Assembly (NCBI GenBank): GCA_950063125.1
Contig: CATLZI010000064.1
Span: 1-9,544, forward strand
Direction: 5' to 3'
DNA length: 9,544 bases
DNA from: an uncultured Porticoccus sp.
GTDB lineage: Bacteria; Pseudomonadota; Gammaproteobacteria; Pseudomonadales; Porticoccaceae
The translations under genes were made by a program, and so were the position numbers. Shown piece after piece: positions 1-6,570 of this stretch (the stretch's first letter is position 1; every line of letters starts with the position of its first letter). The notes under the pieces were generated by a model that saw only the letters and a program-made list of their open reading frames with translations, had not been told where the DNA came from and made no database searches.

Positions 1-957
1 GAAGGCGTTCCCACTTACCCCAATGCTTCCCGTTTCTGGCAGGTGGTCGAGAAACATGGGGTCACCATCTTTTACACTGCACCCACGGCCATTCGTGCGC
101 TGATGGGGGCCGGTGATGATTATGTCAAAAAAGCCGACCTCAGTTCCCTGCGATTGCTGGGTACGGTGGGCGAACCAATCAATCCTGAAGCCTGGGAGTG
201 GTATTACCGGGTTGTTGGTGATGGTCGTTGCCCGATTGTCGATACCTGGTGGCAGACAGAAACCGGCGCCCATATGCTGACGCCTCTACCCGGTGCCACG
301 CTGATGAAGCCCGGTTGTGCAACCGTGCCGTTCTTTGGTGTGCAGCCTGTGCTATTGGATGCCGAGGGGCATGAAATCGAAGGTCCCGGTGAAGGCGTTC
401 TGGCTATCAAGGCATCCTGGCCCGCCCAGATTCGTGGTGTATACGGTGATATGGAGCGTTTCCGGGAAACCTATTTTGCCCCCTACAAAGGTTATTACTT
501 TACCGGTGATGGTGGTCGTCGGGATGCCGATGGCCATTATTGGATTACTGGCCGGGTGGACGATGTGCTGAATGTTTCCGGGCACCGCATGGGGACTGCG
601 GAGGTGGAAAGTGCCCTGGTATTGCACGCCAATGTGGCTGAGGCTGCGGTGGTCGGTTATCCGCACGACATCAAGGGACAGGGAATTTATGCCTATGTCA
701 CGCTGATGAACGGTGCAGAGCCATCGGATGAATTGCGCAAGGAACTGGTGGCGCTTTGTGTGAAGGAAATTGGTGCGATTGCCAAACCGGATGTCATTCA
801 TTGGGCCCCGGGTCTGCCCAAGACCAGATCGGGAAAAATCATGCGCCGTATTTTGCGCAAGATTGCCGCCAATGAACTGGAAAACCTGGGCGATACTTCA
901 ACCCTGGCAGATCCCGCTGTAGTGGACCATTTGATTGAGAATCGGGCCAATACCTGA
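1..957 (+). CDS. acs: Acetyl-CoA synthetase (AMP-forming), C-terminal part; 5' end outside window
   Basis: This enzyme activates acetate to acetyl-CoA through an acetyl-adenylate, using ATP and CoA, in the cytoplasm. The frame is open from base 1, so 318 residues are visible; the family is usually about 650 residues, so roughly the N-terminal half is missing. Visible ANL-superfamily motifs are [11 protein letters not shown], the core motif WWQTETG (about window residues 83-89), [17 protein letters not shown] with the conserved Asp, and [13 protein letters not shown] at the hinge to the mobile C-terminal domain. The C-terminal [11 protein letters not shown] carries the catalytic lysine (codon 835-837), which in characterised enzymes is inactivated by acetylation and reactivated by CobB. 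Identification rests on near-textbook Acs sequence; propionyl-CoA synthetase is less likely. The stop is followed 9 bases later by an intrinsic terminator, so this is the end of its transcript. Its promoter is not in the window. Confidence 0.96.
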   Translation, partial: EGVPTYPNASRFWQVVEKHGVTIFYTAPTAIRALMGAGDDYVKKADLSSLRLLGTVGEPINPEAWEWYYRVVGDGRCPIVDTWWQTETGAHMLTPLPGATLMKPGCATVPFFGVQPVLLDAEGHEIEGPGEGVLAIKASWPAQIRGVYGDMERFRETYFAPYKGYYFTGDGGRRDADGHYWITGRVDDVLNVSGHRMGTAEVESALVLHANVAEAAVVGYPHDIKGQGIYAYVTLMNGAEPSDELRKELVALCVKEIGAIAKPDVIHWAPGLPKTRSGKIMRRILRKIAANELENLGDTSTLADPAVVDHLIENRANT

Positions 958-966
958 GGCCTCGGT

Positions 967-991
967 AACAGCCCGCCCGGCGGGCTGTTTT
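967..991 (+). terminator. Intrinsic terminator after acs
   Basis: The inverted repeat AACAGCCCG / CGGGCTGTT (967-975 and 981-989) forms a 9-bp GC-rich stem with loop CCCGG. It runs straight into TTTT at 988-991. It starts 9 bases after the acs stop codon and is the expected Rho-independent terminator for acs. The short upstream A pair makes it less convincing as a minus-strand terminator. Confidence 0.88.
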
Positions 992-1007
992 ACAATCCGG
1001 TATTGTA
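991..1007. repeat. Inverted repeat TACAAT-N5-ATTGTA
   Basis: Perfect 6-base arms (991-996 and 1002-1007) flank CCGGT, just after the acs terminator and about 115 bases upstream of the methyltransferase gene. The size and symmetry suit a dimeric repressor operator, but no known regulator is recognised and a single short palindrome can arise by chance. It is listed as structure only. Confidence 0.3.
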
Positions 1008-1121
1008 TGGGGCTTGTCGATAACCGGTCCTGCCGATATCAGTCTGAACAAACTCCCACCAGCAGATGGTTACCGTGATACATTGCCGTCGTCATTATCC
1101 CGTTAGCAACAGAGCAGCGAA

Positions 1122-1664
1122 ATGAAAATCCGTCTGGTCGATTATCAGGATGGGCTCAGTGCCCGTTACGGCACCTTGTCCTCACCATTTGGCTCGCTTT
1201 GGCTGGTCTGGACGGAATCCGGTATTGAGCAGTTGGTGTTTCAGGATCGCGGCGAAACCGATCCTTTTCGGGTCTTCCCCCGGTTGGATAAATCCCGGTG
1301 TTTCAGTCGTGACGATGTGGGTGCGGCGACTATCGTGCAAACGCTGTTTTGCAGGCCTGTCGGGGAAAACCCGCAGGAAAACAGCCTGACACTGAGTGCT
1401 CAGGGTACGGTGTTTCAACGCCGGGTCTGGCAGGCATTATTGTCGATCCCCTTTGCCAGTGTGACCACCTATCAGCAGATCGCCAGCGCAATTGACCAGC
1501 CCAAAGCGGTGCGCGCCGTGGCCAGCGCTATTGGTGCCAACCCGGTGGCCTGGCTGGTTCCCTGTCATCGGGTGATCCGCAGCAATGGCGAGCTGGGGGG
1601 CTATCGCTGGGGACTGCCAAGGAAGCAACAGATGCTGGATTGGGAGCAGGCTGTTCCGGCATGA
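1122..1664 (+). CDS. ogt: Methylated-DNA--protein-cysteine S-methyltransferase (Ogt / Ada C-terminal type)
   Basis: This suicide repair protein moves a methyl group from O6-methylguanine (and O4-methylthymine) in DNA onto its own cysteine. The 180-residue product has an N-terminal ribonuclease-like domain (about 10-90) and the winged-helix DNA-binding/methyltransferase domain (about 95-175). Visible signatures are GTVFQRRVWQAL, TTYQQIASAI, PKAVRAVASAIGANP with the conserved Arg131 that flips the base, and active site PCHRV at 147-151 with acceptor Cys148, followed by GELGGYRWGLPRKQ. The sequence resembles the C-terminal half of Ada more than short Ogt proteins. There is no Ada zinc/AraC domain upstream, so it is a stand-alone repair protein. 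The ATG start has only a weak purine tract (AGAGCAGCGA) before it. A poor sigma70-like promoter could be TTGTCG (1014-1019) and TATCAG (1037-1042), 17 bases apart. The gene is convergent with ppa. Confidence 0.93.
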   Translation: MKIRLVDYQDGLSARYGTLSSPFGSLWLVWTESGIEQLVFQDRGETDPFRVFPRLDKSRCFSRDDVGAATIVQTLFCRPVGENPQENSLTLSAQGTVFQRRVWQALLSIPFASVTTYQQIASAIDQPKAVRAVASAIGANPVAWLVPCHRVIRSNGELGGYRWGLPRKQQMLDWEQAVPA

Positions 1665-1667
1665 CAT

Positions 1668-1695
1668 AAAAAACCCGGCGGTAAATGCCGGGTTT
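1668..1695. terminator. Bidirectional terminator between ogt and ppa
   Basis: Arms AAACCCGGC (1671-1679) and GCCGGGTTT (1687-1695) form a perfect 9-bp stem with a 7-base loop. On the minus strand it is followed by six T (plus-strand A run 1668-1673), making a strong terminator for ppa. On the plus strand the tail is TTTCTTC, weaker but adequate for ogt, whose stop lies 6 bases upstream of the first arm. Confidence 0.88.
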
Positions 1696-1723
1696 CTTCG
1701 TCTGCGAGCGCCTGCTCGTGTTT

Positions 1724-2260
1724 TCAGTCTTGCTCTTGCAGATAGCGATCCCGCGAAGCGGTAATTTCCTTGCGGGCGGCTTCTGCATTGTCCCAACCTT
1801 CAACTTTCACCCACTTGCCGGCTTCGAGAGTCTTGTAATTTTCAAAGTAGTGTTTGATCTGCTTGATCAGCAGCTCCGGCAGGTCGGCAATTTCCTGTAC
1901 GTGGTCATACAGCTTGGTGAGCTTGGTATGGGGTACCGCCAGTAATTTGGCATCCACACCGGACTCATCGGTCATGTTCAACACGCCGATGACCCGGCTG
2001 CGGATCACTGAGCCGGGCATGACCGGGTAGGGTGTTACCACCAGTACATCCAGGGGATCGCCGTCTTCTGACAGAGTCTGCGGGATATAGCCGTAATTGG
2101 CGGGGTAGAACATGGGTGTTGCAACAAAGCGGTCAACAAAAATTGCATCACTGTCCTTGTCAATTTCGTATTTGATGGGGTCGTGGTTGGCGGGGATTTC
2201 AATGACCACGTTGATATCGTGTGGCAGGTCGTTGCCAGCGGGAATCTTGTTGTAGCTCAT
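1724..2260 (-). CDS. ppa: Inorganic pyrophosphatase, family I
   Basis: This soluble enzyme hydrolyses pyrophosphate to two phosphates with Mg2+, pulling forward pyrophosphate-releasing reactions such as the Acs reaction, tRNA charging and nucleic-acid synthesis. The 178-residue product has the usual bacterial family I length. The signature DGDPLDV (66-72) supplies the metal-binding aspartates Asp66, Asp68 and Asp71. Further active-site residues are Asp98 (MTDES), Asp103 and Lys105 (GVDAK), and Tyr142-Lys143 ([17 protein letters not shown]). All match the E. coli active-site set with an offset of one, so the enzyme should be active. The ATG start gives the normal N-terminus MSYNKIPAG and is preceded by a purine-rich AGAGAGAAGAAG tract that serves as ribosome binding site. 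A good sigma70-like promoter lies about 75 bases upstream, and the gene ends in the shared bidirectional terminator, so it is probably monocistronic. Confidence 0.97.
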   Translation of the reverse strand: MSYNKIPAGNDLPHDINVVIEIPANHDPIKYEIDKDSDAIFVDRFVATPMFYPANYGYIPQTLSEDGDPLDVLVVTPYPVMPGSVIRSRVIGVLNMTDESGVDAKLLAVPHTKLTKLYDHVQEIADLPELLIKQIKHYFENYKTLEAGKWVKVEGWDNAEAARKEITASRDRYLQEQD

Positions 2261-2336
2261 GTCTCGTCTTCTTCTCTCTTGCGGTTAGGGAAGCGGAAAT
2301 GCACAGGTCCACCCGGTGGGTTTCCAGAGTGGCGGG

Positions 2337-2366
2337 ATTATACTGGCCCGTATAGGCTATTGCCAG
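2337..2366 (-). promoter_or_regulatory. Sigma70-type promoter of ppa
   Basis: Read on the minus strand, a perfect -10 box TATAAT (2342-2337) follows CTGGCA (2366-2361, 4 of 6 matches to TTGACA) with an 18-base spacer. It lies in the 177-base gap between ppa and the OmpA-like gene and would give a leader of roughly 70 bases. It is consistent with constitutive expression of a housekeeping enzyme. Confidence 0.65.
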
Positions 2367-2437
2367 TGACACCTTGGTCTATACTCCCGGTTCCAAGGCC
2401 GCGTTTGCAGGTGTTGGCCGAGTATACCCATTTCAGG

Positions 2438-3118
2438 TTACGACGACGATTGTCGGGCAACGATGGGCTCTATGATCAGCTCGACACGGCGGTTTTCAGC
2501 GCGGCCCGATGCAATGCTGTTATCGGCGATTGGGCGGTTCTGACCGAAGCATTGAATCACCAACCTGGTGGGGGTGATTCCGCGTTGGGAAAGATACTCT
2601 CCAATGGCGAGGGCGCGCTGTTTAGAGAGTCCTTGATTATAGTCAGTCTCTCCCCGGTTGTCGGTGTGACCGGCCACAGTAATCAGCGTGTTGTCATACT
2701 CTGCCAATACCCCGGTAATGGCTGTCAGGGCCGATTGAGCCCCCTTGTTGATGGCTGTGCTGTTGACATCAAAGATAGTTGCCCCGGGGATAATCATGGT
2801 GATTTTGCTGTTCTGTCGACTGAGATCGATACTGTGATTCCTGAGTTTCTGCTGGAGGTTGGCATACTGGACATCCATGTAATAACCCACCTGTTCCGGG
2901 GGCAGTGGGTTGATTTTGCCACTGTTACTTAACGTTGCCTTACGTTTTACCGGACTGTTTTTTTTACTCTCCGAAAGGCTGGTGATTCTGGCTGGCTCTG
3001 ACTGTTCAGTCAGAGGATCCCACAGGCTACAGCCACTGCTTGCCAATGCAATGATCGCGATGAATAGCCAGTTCAACGGTGTCTTTGGGCAAGCAGCGGG
3101 TACAGGTGTTTTTTTCAA
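2438..3118 (-). CDS. OmpA/Pal-family peptidoglycan-binding lipoprotein
   Basis: This is a probable outer-membrane lipoprotein anchored to peptidoglycan. From the TTG start chosen here (3118-3116) the product has 226 residues. The signal peptide begins KKTP, has a hydrophobic core NWLFIAIIALASSG, and ends at lipid-acceptor Cys30; Ser at +2 favours sorting to the outer membrane. A polar linker (about 31-80) and a short helical stretch with GYYMDVQYANLQQKL precede an OmpA C-terminal domain (about 114-219). That domain has TIFDVNSTAI, GHTDNRG (Asp153), NQGLSKQRA (Arg168) and AENRRVEL; Asp and Arg are the family's diaminopimelate-binding pair. An in-frame ATG at 3181 would add 21 residues and place the lipobox at residue 51, and its GGAGGG lies only one base away. 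The TTG has GGAGAA at an 8-base spacing, so I prefer it. The gene lies downstream of a c-di-GMP phosphodiesterase gene, possibly in one operon. Confidence 0.85.
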   Translation of the reverse strand: MKKTPVPAACPKTPLNWLFIAIIALASSGCSLWDPLTEQSEPARITSLSESKKNSPVKRKATLSNSGKINPLPPEQVGYYMDVQYANLQQKLRNHSIDLSRQNSKITMIIPGATIFDVNSTAINKGAQSALTAITGVLAEYDNTLITVAGHTDNRGETDYNQGLSKQRALAIGEYLSQRGITPTRLVIQCFGQNRPIADNSIASGRAENRRVELIIEPIVARQSSS

Positions 3119-3223
3119 GCAGTCAATTCTCCGGTGGTTGATACAGGAATGTCCCGGGGAGGGTTGAGCCGGGATGGTCATTCCCTCCGGGGCGGGATAG
3201 TCTATCTGTGCTGAGCTGGCGGG

Positions 3224-4783
3224 TCAGCTATATTTTTGATGAAAGTCAATAAACTGACGAGCGGTTAAGGGACGACTGAACAGGTAGCCCTGCCCCAGCC
3301 TGACGCCCTGGCTCAATAGCCAGTCCACCTGATGATCGCACTCGACGCCCTCGGCAATAATATCCAGGTTCAATGATTTTGCCATCTCGATCACATGGAC
3401 AATGACGCTGCTGGTTACTGCCTGGTTTTCAATGGCATCGACAAAAGACTTGTCGATTTTCAGGGCATCCAGCTCAAAACTTTCCAGATAGGAAAGGCTG
3501 GAGTAACCGGTGCCGAAATCATCAATAGCCACCAGATGACCCTGTCGGCGCAGGGTGCGGATTCGCTGCCGCGCCGAGTCACTGTCCACCAATGCCCGTT
3601 CGGTAATTTCCAGTTTGATGGCCGAAGTAGCCAGTCCGGCGGTTTTCAGCTCGGTTTCAAGGTGGACAAACAGCCGGTCTGACTGGAAGTCCTGTGCGGA
3701 AAGGTTGAGGTTGATACTGAGATCCGGGCATTGTTTTAGAAGATCGCCCAGCTCGTGCAGGATGCCTTGCAGCATGGCCCGAGCCAGGTCGGTGGCCAAC
3801 CCGGCCTCCTCGGCGATCGGAATGAAAATGTCCGGGCCGACAACTTCGCCATTGTCACGGGTCCAGCGTGCCAGTGATTCAGCGCCGAGGCACCGTCCAT
3901 TGGACATATCCACGATAGGTTGATAGTTGACTCTCAGTTTATTTCTGGTAATTGCATCACGCAATTCGGCGGCCAGGCTGAGGTGCTGGCGGGAGTAACG
4001 CACTACGGCGAATACCCAAAGGGGGATCAGTAGCAGGGCCAATATCCCGGCGGTGATCAGGGTGGGTAGATAGCGTTTCCAGAACTCGCTCATTGGCTGA
4101 ATGGCGACAATATCGATGGGAAGCAGGGTGCCCAGGGAAAATCGGGAAATCATCTGTTCTGTTGACTGATTGACAGTCATTCCCTGTTTGAGACTTTCCA
4201 GTGGTGGGAAAATGGCATTGGGTGGCGTCGTGATCATGGGCAGTCTTTCTACCCACAGGCCGGCCATCTGTCCCTCCAGAAGGTCCACGTTCAGTAGCAG
4301 CCGTGGGTCGATCACCACATCATGGTGGCCGAATCGCATCAGAAATAGCTGTACGCCGCCCACCTCTGTCGCCTCGCTGGGCCACCAGGCAATCACGCCC
4401 GAGTTGTAAATACGGCTGGCTTTGGGTGGTGTGAAAGAGATGCCCTGAATAAACCCGGCACCACAGAGCCGCTCGGCGGCACGCCAGTAGCCAATTGCCC
4501 GGATGTAGGGGCGCGCGACGGCGACATCCTGCATCATAGCCAGGTGGGCGGCGTTACAGGGATCAGTGGCTTGTTCATTGAGGGTTTCAAGTAGATTGCG
4601 GGCGTCAATAATGGCGTATTCCGTTTCCTCACCGAGCCGCTGTGACAATTGTTGCAGACGCTGCTCCTCCGTGCCAACGGATTCACGCCAGATATACCAG
4701 CCGAGCAGCAGTGACAGGGTCAATGCCCCAAGCACTGTAATGGCCAGGATACCAAAAAAGATTTTGTCACGACGTGCCAGCAT
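3224..4783 (-). CDS. Membrane c-di-GMP phosphodiesterase, periplasmic CSS-type sensor plus EAL domain
   Basis: This protein is predicted to hydrolyse c-di-GMP to pGpG at the inner membrane, favouring motility over biofilm. The 519-residue layout is TM1 (about 8-30), a periplasmic domain (about 31-238) with Cys76 and Cys107, TM2 (about 239-262), and a cytoplasmic EAL domain (about 272-515). There is no GGDEF domain. This matches the E. coli PdeB/PdeC/PdeG class, in which a periplasmic cysteine pair controls activity by its redox state; here the CSS motif reads CGA. Catalytic residues appear complete: Glu302 (EAL present as ESL), Asn360 (NLSA), Glu392 (LEITE), Asp421-Asp422 (DDFGTGYSS), Lys442 (LKID), Glu478 (AEGVE) and Gln498. 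The ATG has no clear ribosome binding site, but an in-frame stop nine codons upstream leaves no better start. The gene is divergent from hemN, and the OmpA-like lipoprotein gene follows on the same strand. Confidence 0.9.
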   Translation of the reverse strand: MLARRDKIFFGILAITVLGALTLSLLLGWYIWRESVGTEEQRLQQLSQRLGEETEYAIIDARNLLETLNEQATDPCNAAHLAMMQDVAVARPYIRAIGYWRAAERLCGAGFIQGISFTPPKASRIYNSGVIAWWPSEATEVGGVQLFLMRFGHHDVVIDPRLLLNVDLLEGQMAGLWVERLPMITTPPNAIFPPLESLKQGMTVNQSTEQMISRFSLGTLLPIDIVAIQPMSEFWKRYLPTLITAGILALLLIPLWVFAVVRYSRQHLSLAAELRDAITRNKLRVNYQPIVDMSNGRCLGAESLARWTRDNGEVVGPDIFIPIAEEAGLATDLARAMLQGILHELGDLLKQCPDLSINLNLSAQDFQSDRLFVHLETELKTAGLATSAIKLEITERALVDSDSARQRIRTLRRQGHLVAIDDFGTGYSSLSYLESFELDALKIDKSFVDAIENQAVTSSVIVHVIEMAKSLNLDIIAEGVECDHQVDWLLSQGVRLGQGYLFSRPLTARQFIDFHQKYS

Positions 4784-4874
4784 GGAGGAAACAGACTCAT
4801 GGGAGGGGCGCTACTTTAACAGAGAGTCACCCAAAACGGGTATGGGATGACTATCTTGATGGCAGGGGCTTTGT

Positions 4875-4932
4875 GGGTTGATCGAGGGGGTTGATCGACA
4901 TCAACAAGACGTAGGCGAACCGCTGCTAGGAT
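4875..4932 (+). promoter_or_regulatory. FNR/Anr-dependent class II promoter of hemN
   Basis: TTGATCGACATCAA at 4891-4904 is a perfect match to the FNR/Anr consensus TTGAT-N4-ATCAA. A -10-like TAGGAT lies at 4927-4932. With the start of transcription near 4939 the box centre sits at about -41.5, the class II activator position where FNR replaces the -35 element. An 11-base direct repeat GGGTTGATCGA occurs at 4875-4885 and 4888-4898, so a second half-site precedes the full site by 13 bases. hemN is a classical FNR/Anr target, so low-oxygen activation is expected. Confidence 0.8.
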
Positions 4933-4963
4933 CTGTCTTTTCCTCAACAGGTCTTTCATCACC

Positions 4964-6355
4964 GTGATTTCTGAAAATACGGCTATCTGGGATCGTCAGT
5001 TGATCGAGCGCTACGACCTGTCTGGCCCTCGTTACACGTCCTACCCCACGGCGCCACAATTCCACGAAGGTTTTGGTGAGGCAGCGCTGTGTCAGGCGAT
5101 TGAGCGCAGCAATGCGGCGGGTCGCCCTCTGTCTCTGTATTTTCATATCCCATTCTGCAGTACGGTCTGTTACTACTGTGCCTGTAACAAGATCATCACG
5201 GCCAATCGCAAGCGCGCCTTGCCCTATCTGGAACGGCTGATTACCGAGGTGGCCTGCCAGGGTGCGCTATTTGATCGTTCCCGGTCAGTGCATCAGCTGC
5301 ACTGGGGGGGCGGCACGCCCACTTACATCAGCGATGATGAAAAACGCCTGTTGATGGCCGCCACCCGCAAACATTTTAATCTGCTGGACGATGACAGTGG
5401 CGAGTATTCGATCGAAATTCATCCGGGGGATATGGCCGTCAGCACGATCAGCTGTCTGCGGGAGCTGGGCTTTAACCGCCTCAGTATGGGGATTCAGGAT
5501 TTCGATCCCACAGTGCAGCAGGCAGTCAACCGCTTCAACTCGGTGGAGGAGGTGCACGCACTGGTGGAGGCGGGCCGCGCTGAGGGTTTTCACTCCATCA
5601 GTATGGATCTGATCTACGGCTTGCCCCATCAGACTTGGGATACTTTCAGACGCACTCTGGACAGTATCATTGAACTCGGGCCAGATCGTCTCTCGGTGTT
5701 CAATTACGCCCATTTACCCCATCTGTTCAAGGTGCAGAAACAGATCGACGAAAGCGCGCTGCCCAGTGCGGCTGAAAAGCTGTTGATGATGGAAAGTATC
5801 ACCCGGATGCTGCTGAAAGCCGGTTATGTCTATATCGGTATGGATCACTTTGCCCGCCCGGATGACGAGCTGGCGGTGGCCCAGCGCAATGGTGTGTTGC
5901 AGCGCAATTTCCAGGGTTACTCCACCCACGGCGGCTCTGATCTGGTGGCCTTTGGTGTGTCTGCCATCAGCGCCATTGACAATGTGTTCGCCCAGAACCA
6001 CAAGCAGATCGAGGATTACCAGGCAGCCATCGACAGCGGCCATCTGCCGGTGGCGCGGGGCTTTGAGCTGAGCCCCGACGACCTGTTGCGCCAGGCGGTG
6101 ATCAGGCAATTGATCTGCCACTTTGAGTTGCATTTTGCCGACATCGAGCAACAATTTGACGTCGTGTTCGCCGACTACTTTGCGGAGGAGTTGCACCAGC
6201 TGCGGCCGATGATAGACGATGGCCTGGTGGTCCTCAGCCCGGAGGGCCTCCGGGTAACCCCTGCGGGGCGACTGTTGATTCGCCGCGTCTGCATGACCTT
6301 TGACGCCTATATCAACAAATCCGGGTCGGAAATTCGTTACTCCAAAATTATTTAA
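4964..6355 (+). CDS. hemN: Oxygen-independent coproporphyrinogen III dehydrogenase (radical SAM)
   Basis: This enzyme converts coproporphyrinogen III to protoporphyrinogen IX without oxygen, by two radical-SAM oxidative decarboxylations in haem synthesis, in the cytoplasm. The 463-residue product is close to the E. coli enzyme in length. The N-terminus WDRQLIERYDLSGPRYTSYPTA is diagnostic of HemN rather than of HemW, which is shorter and often mis-annotated. The cluster motif is CSTVCYYCAC, with Cys65, Cys69 and Cys72 holding the 4Fe-4S cluster and Cys74 the extra HemN cysteine. GGGTP binds SAM, and the HemN C-terminal domain fills about 350-460. The start is GTG with only a weak AGG about 12 bases upstream, which may limit translation. 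The gene is expressed from an FNR-type promoter about 30 bases upstream. No terminator is visible after the stop. Confidence 0.96.
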   Translation: MISENTAIWDRQLIERYDLSGPRYTSYPTAPQFHEGFGEAALCQAIERSNAAGRPLSLYFHIPFCSTVCYYCACNKIITANRKRALPYLERLITEVACQGALFDRSRSVHQLHWGGGTPTYISDDEKRLLMAATRKHFNLLDDDSGEYSIEIHPGDMAVSTISCLRELGFNRLSMGIQDFDPTVQQAVNRFNSVEEVHALVEAGRAEGFHSISMDLIYGLPHQTWDTFRRTLDSIIELGPDRLSVFNYAHLPHLFKVQKQIDESALPSAAEKLLMMESITRMLLKAGYVYIGMDHFARPDDELAVAQRNGVLQRNFQGYSTHGGSDLVAFGVSAISAIDNVFAQNHKQIEDYQAAIDSGHLPVARGFELSPDDLLRQAVIRQLICHFELHFADIEQQFDVVFADYFAEELHQLRPMIDDGLVVLSPEGLRVTPAGRLLIRRVCMTFDAYINKSGSEIRYSKII

Positions 6356-6364
6356 GTAAAGCCA

Positions 6365-6392
6365 TTGAGTTGGTAATTGATTCGCGTAAAAT
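6365..6392 (+). promoter_or_regulatory. Sigma70-type promoter of the thiamin operon
   Basis: TTGAGT (6365-6370, 4 of 6) and TAAAAT (6387-6392, 5 of 6) are separated by 16 bases. Transcription would begin near 6399, about 25 bases before the first paired base of the TPP riboswitch, so the aptamer would be transcribed in full. This position supports the call. Confidence 0.6.
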
Positions 6393-6424
6393 CGCAATTT
6401 CACCTGCACAGAGCAGATGAATTT

Positions 6425-6506
6425 TCCTAAGGGGCGGCGCAAGCCTGAGACATCCTCGGATGAACCCTTTGAACCTGATCCGGATAGTACCGGCGTAGGG
6501 ATAGGA
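6425..6506 (+). promoter_or_regulatory. TPP riboswitch (THI element)
   Basis: This RNA aptamer binds thiamin pyrophosphate and lowers expression of the downstream genes when TPP is plentiful. The conserved core is clear. P1 pairs TCCTA (6425-6429) with TAGGA (6502-6506). GGGG (6431-6434) pairs in P2 with CCCTT (6465-6469). P3 is very short, GGC-GCAA-GCC (6436-6445), capped by a GNRA loop. CTGAGA is at 6445-6450, ACCTGATC at 6473-6480, the P5 stem CCGG-atagta-CCGG at 6480-6493, and the terminal GTAGGGA at 6495-6501. A facultative hairpin CATC-ctcg-GATG (6451-6462) sits between CTGAGA and ACCC. No T-run terminator follows, so control is probably of translation initiation at the receptor gene. 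Confidence 0.95.
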
Positions 6507-6570
6507 CGCAAAAGTTACCGTTCACTCCTCCCATATCCGGGTCTCTTTAACAATGTTAATGAGGCTCATC

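Noticed and set aside
352..801. Minus-strand open frame of 149 codons within acs
   Set aside because: Fully antisense to strongly conserved Acs motifs, with no independent support.
2351..2394. Imperfect TATAGGC ... GTCTATA pairing upstream of ppa considered as a terminator for the OmpA-like gene
   Set aside because: The stem needs several G-T pairs, has a large loop and no T tail; the region is better read as the ppa promoter.
2183..2932. Plus-strand open frame of 249 codons
   Set aside because: It overlaps the ppa start, the ppa promoter and most of the OmpA-like gene on the other strand, shows no recognisable domain, and has no matching ribosome binding site. It is a shadow of the OmpA-like gene.
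3196..3229. Small inverted repeats (GATAG-t-CTATC and AGCTG/CAGCT) between the phosphodiesterase and lipoprotein genes
   Set aside because: Short arms and no T run on the minus strand, so not supported as a terminator or operator.
6365..6382. Possible second FNR-like site (TTGAG ... TTGATT) before the thiamin operon
   Set aside because: The two halves are in the same orientation and lack the ATCAA arm; the -35 role for TTGAGT explains it better.
5714..6511. Minus-strand open frame of 265 codons antisense to hemN
   Set aside because: It runs through hemN and into the TPP riboswitch, with low-complexity His/Gln-rich content typical of an antisense reading of a real gene and no family motif.
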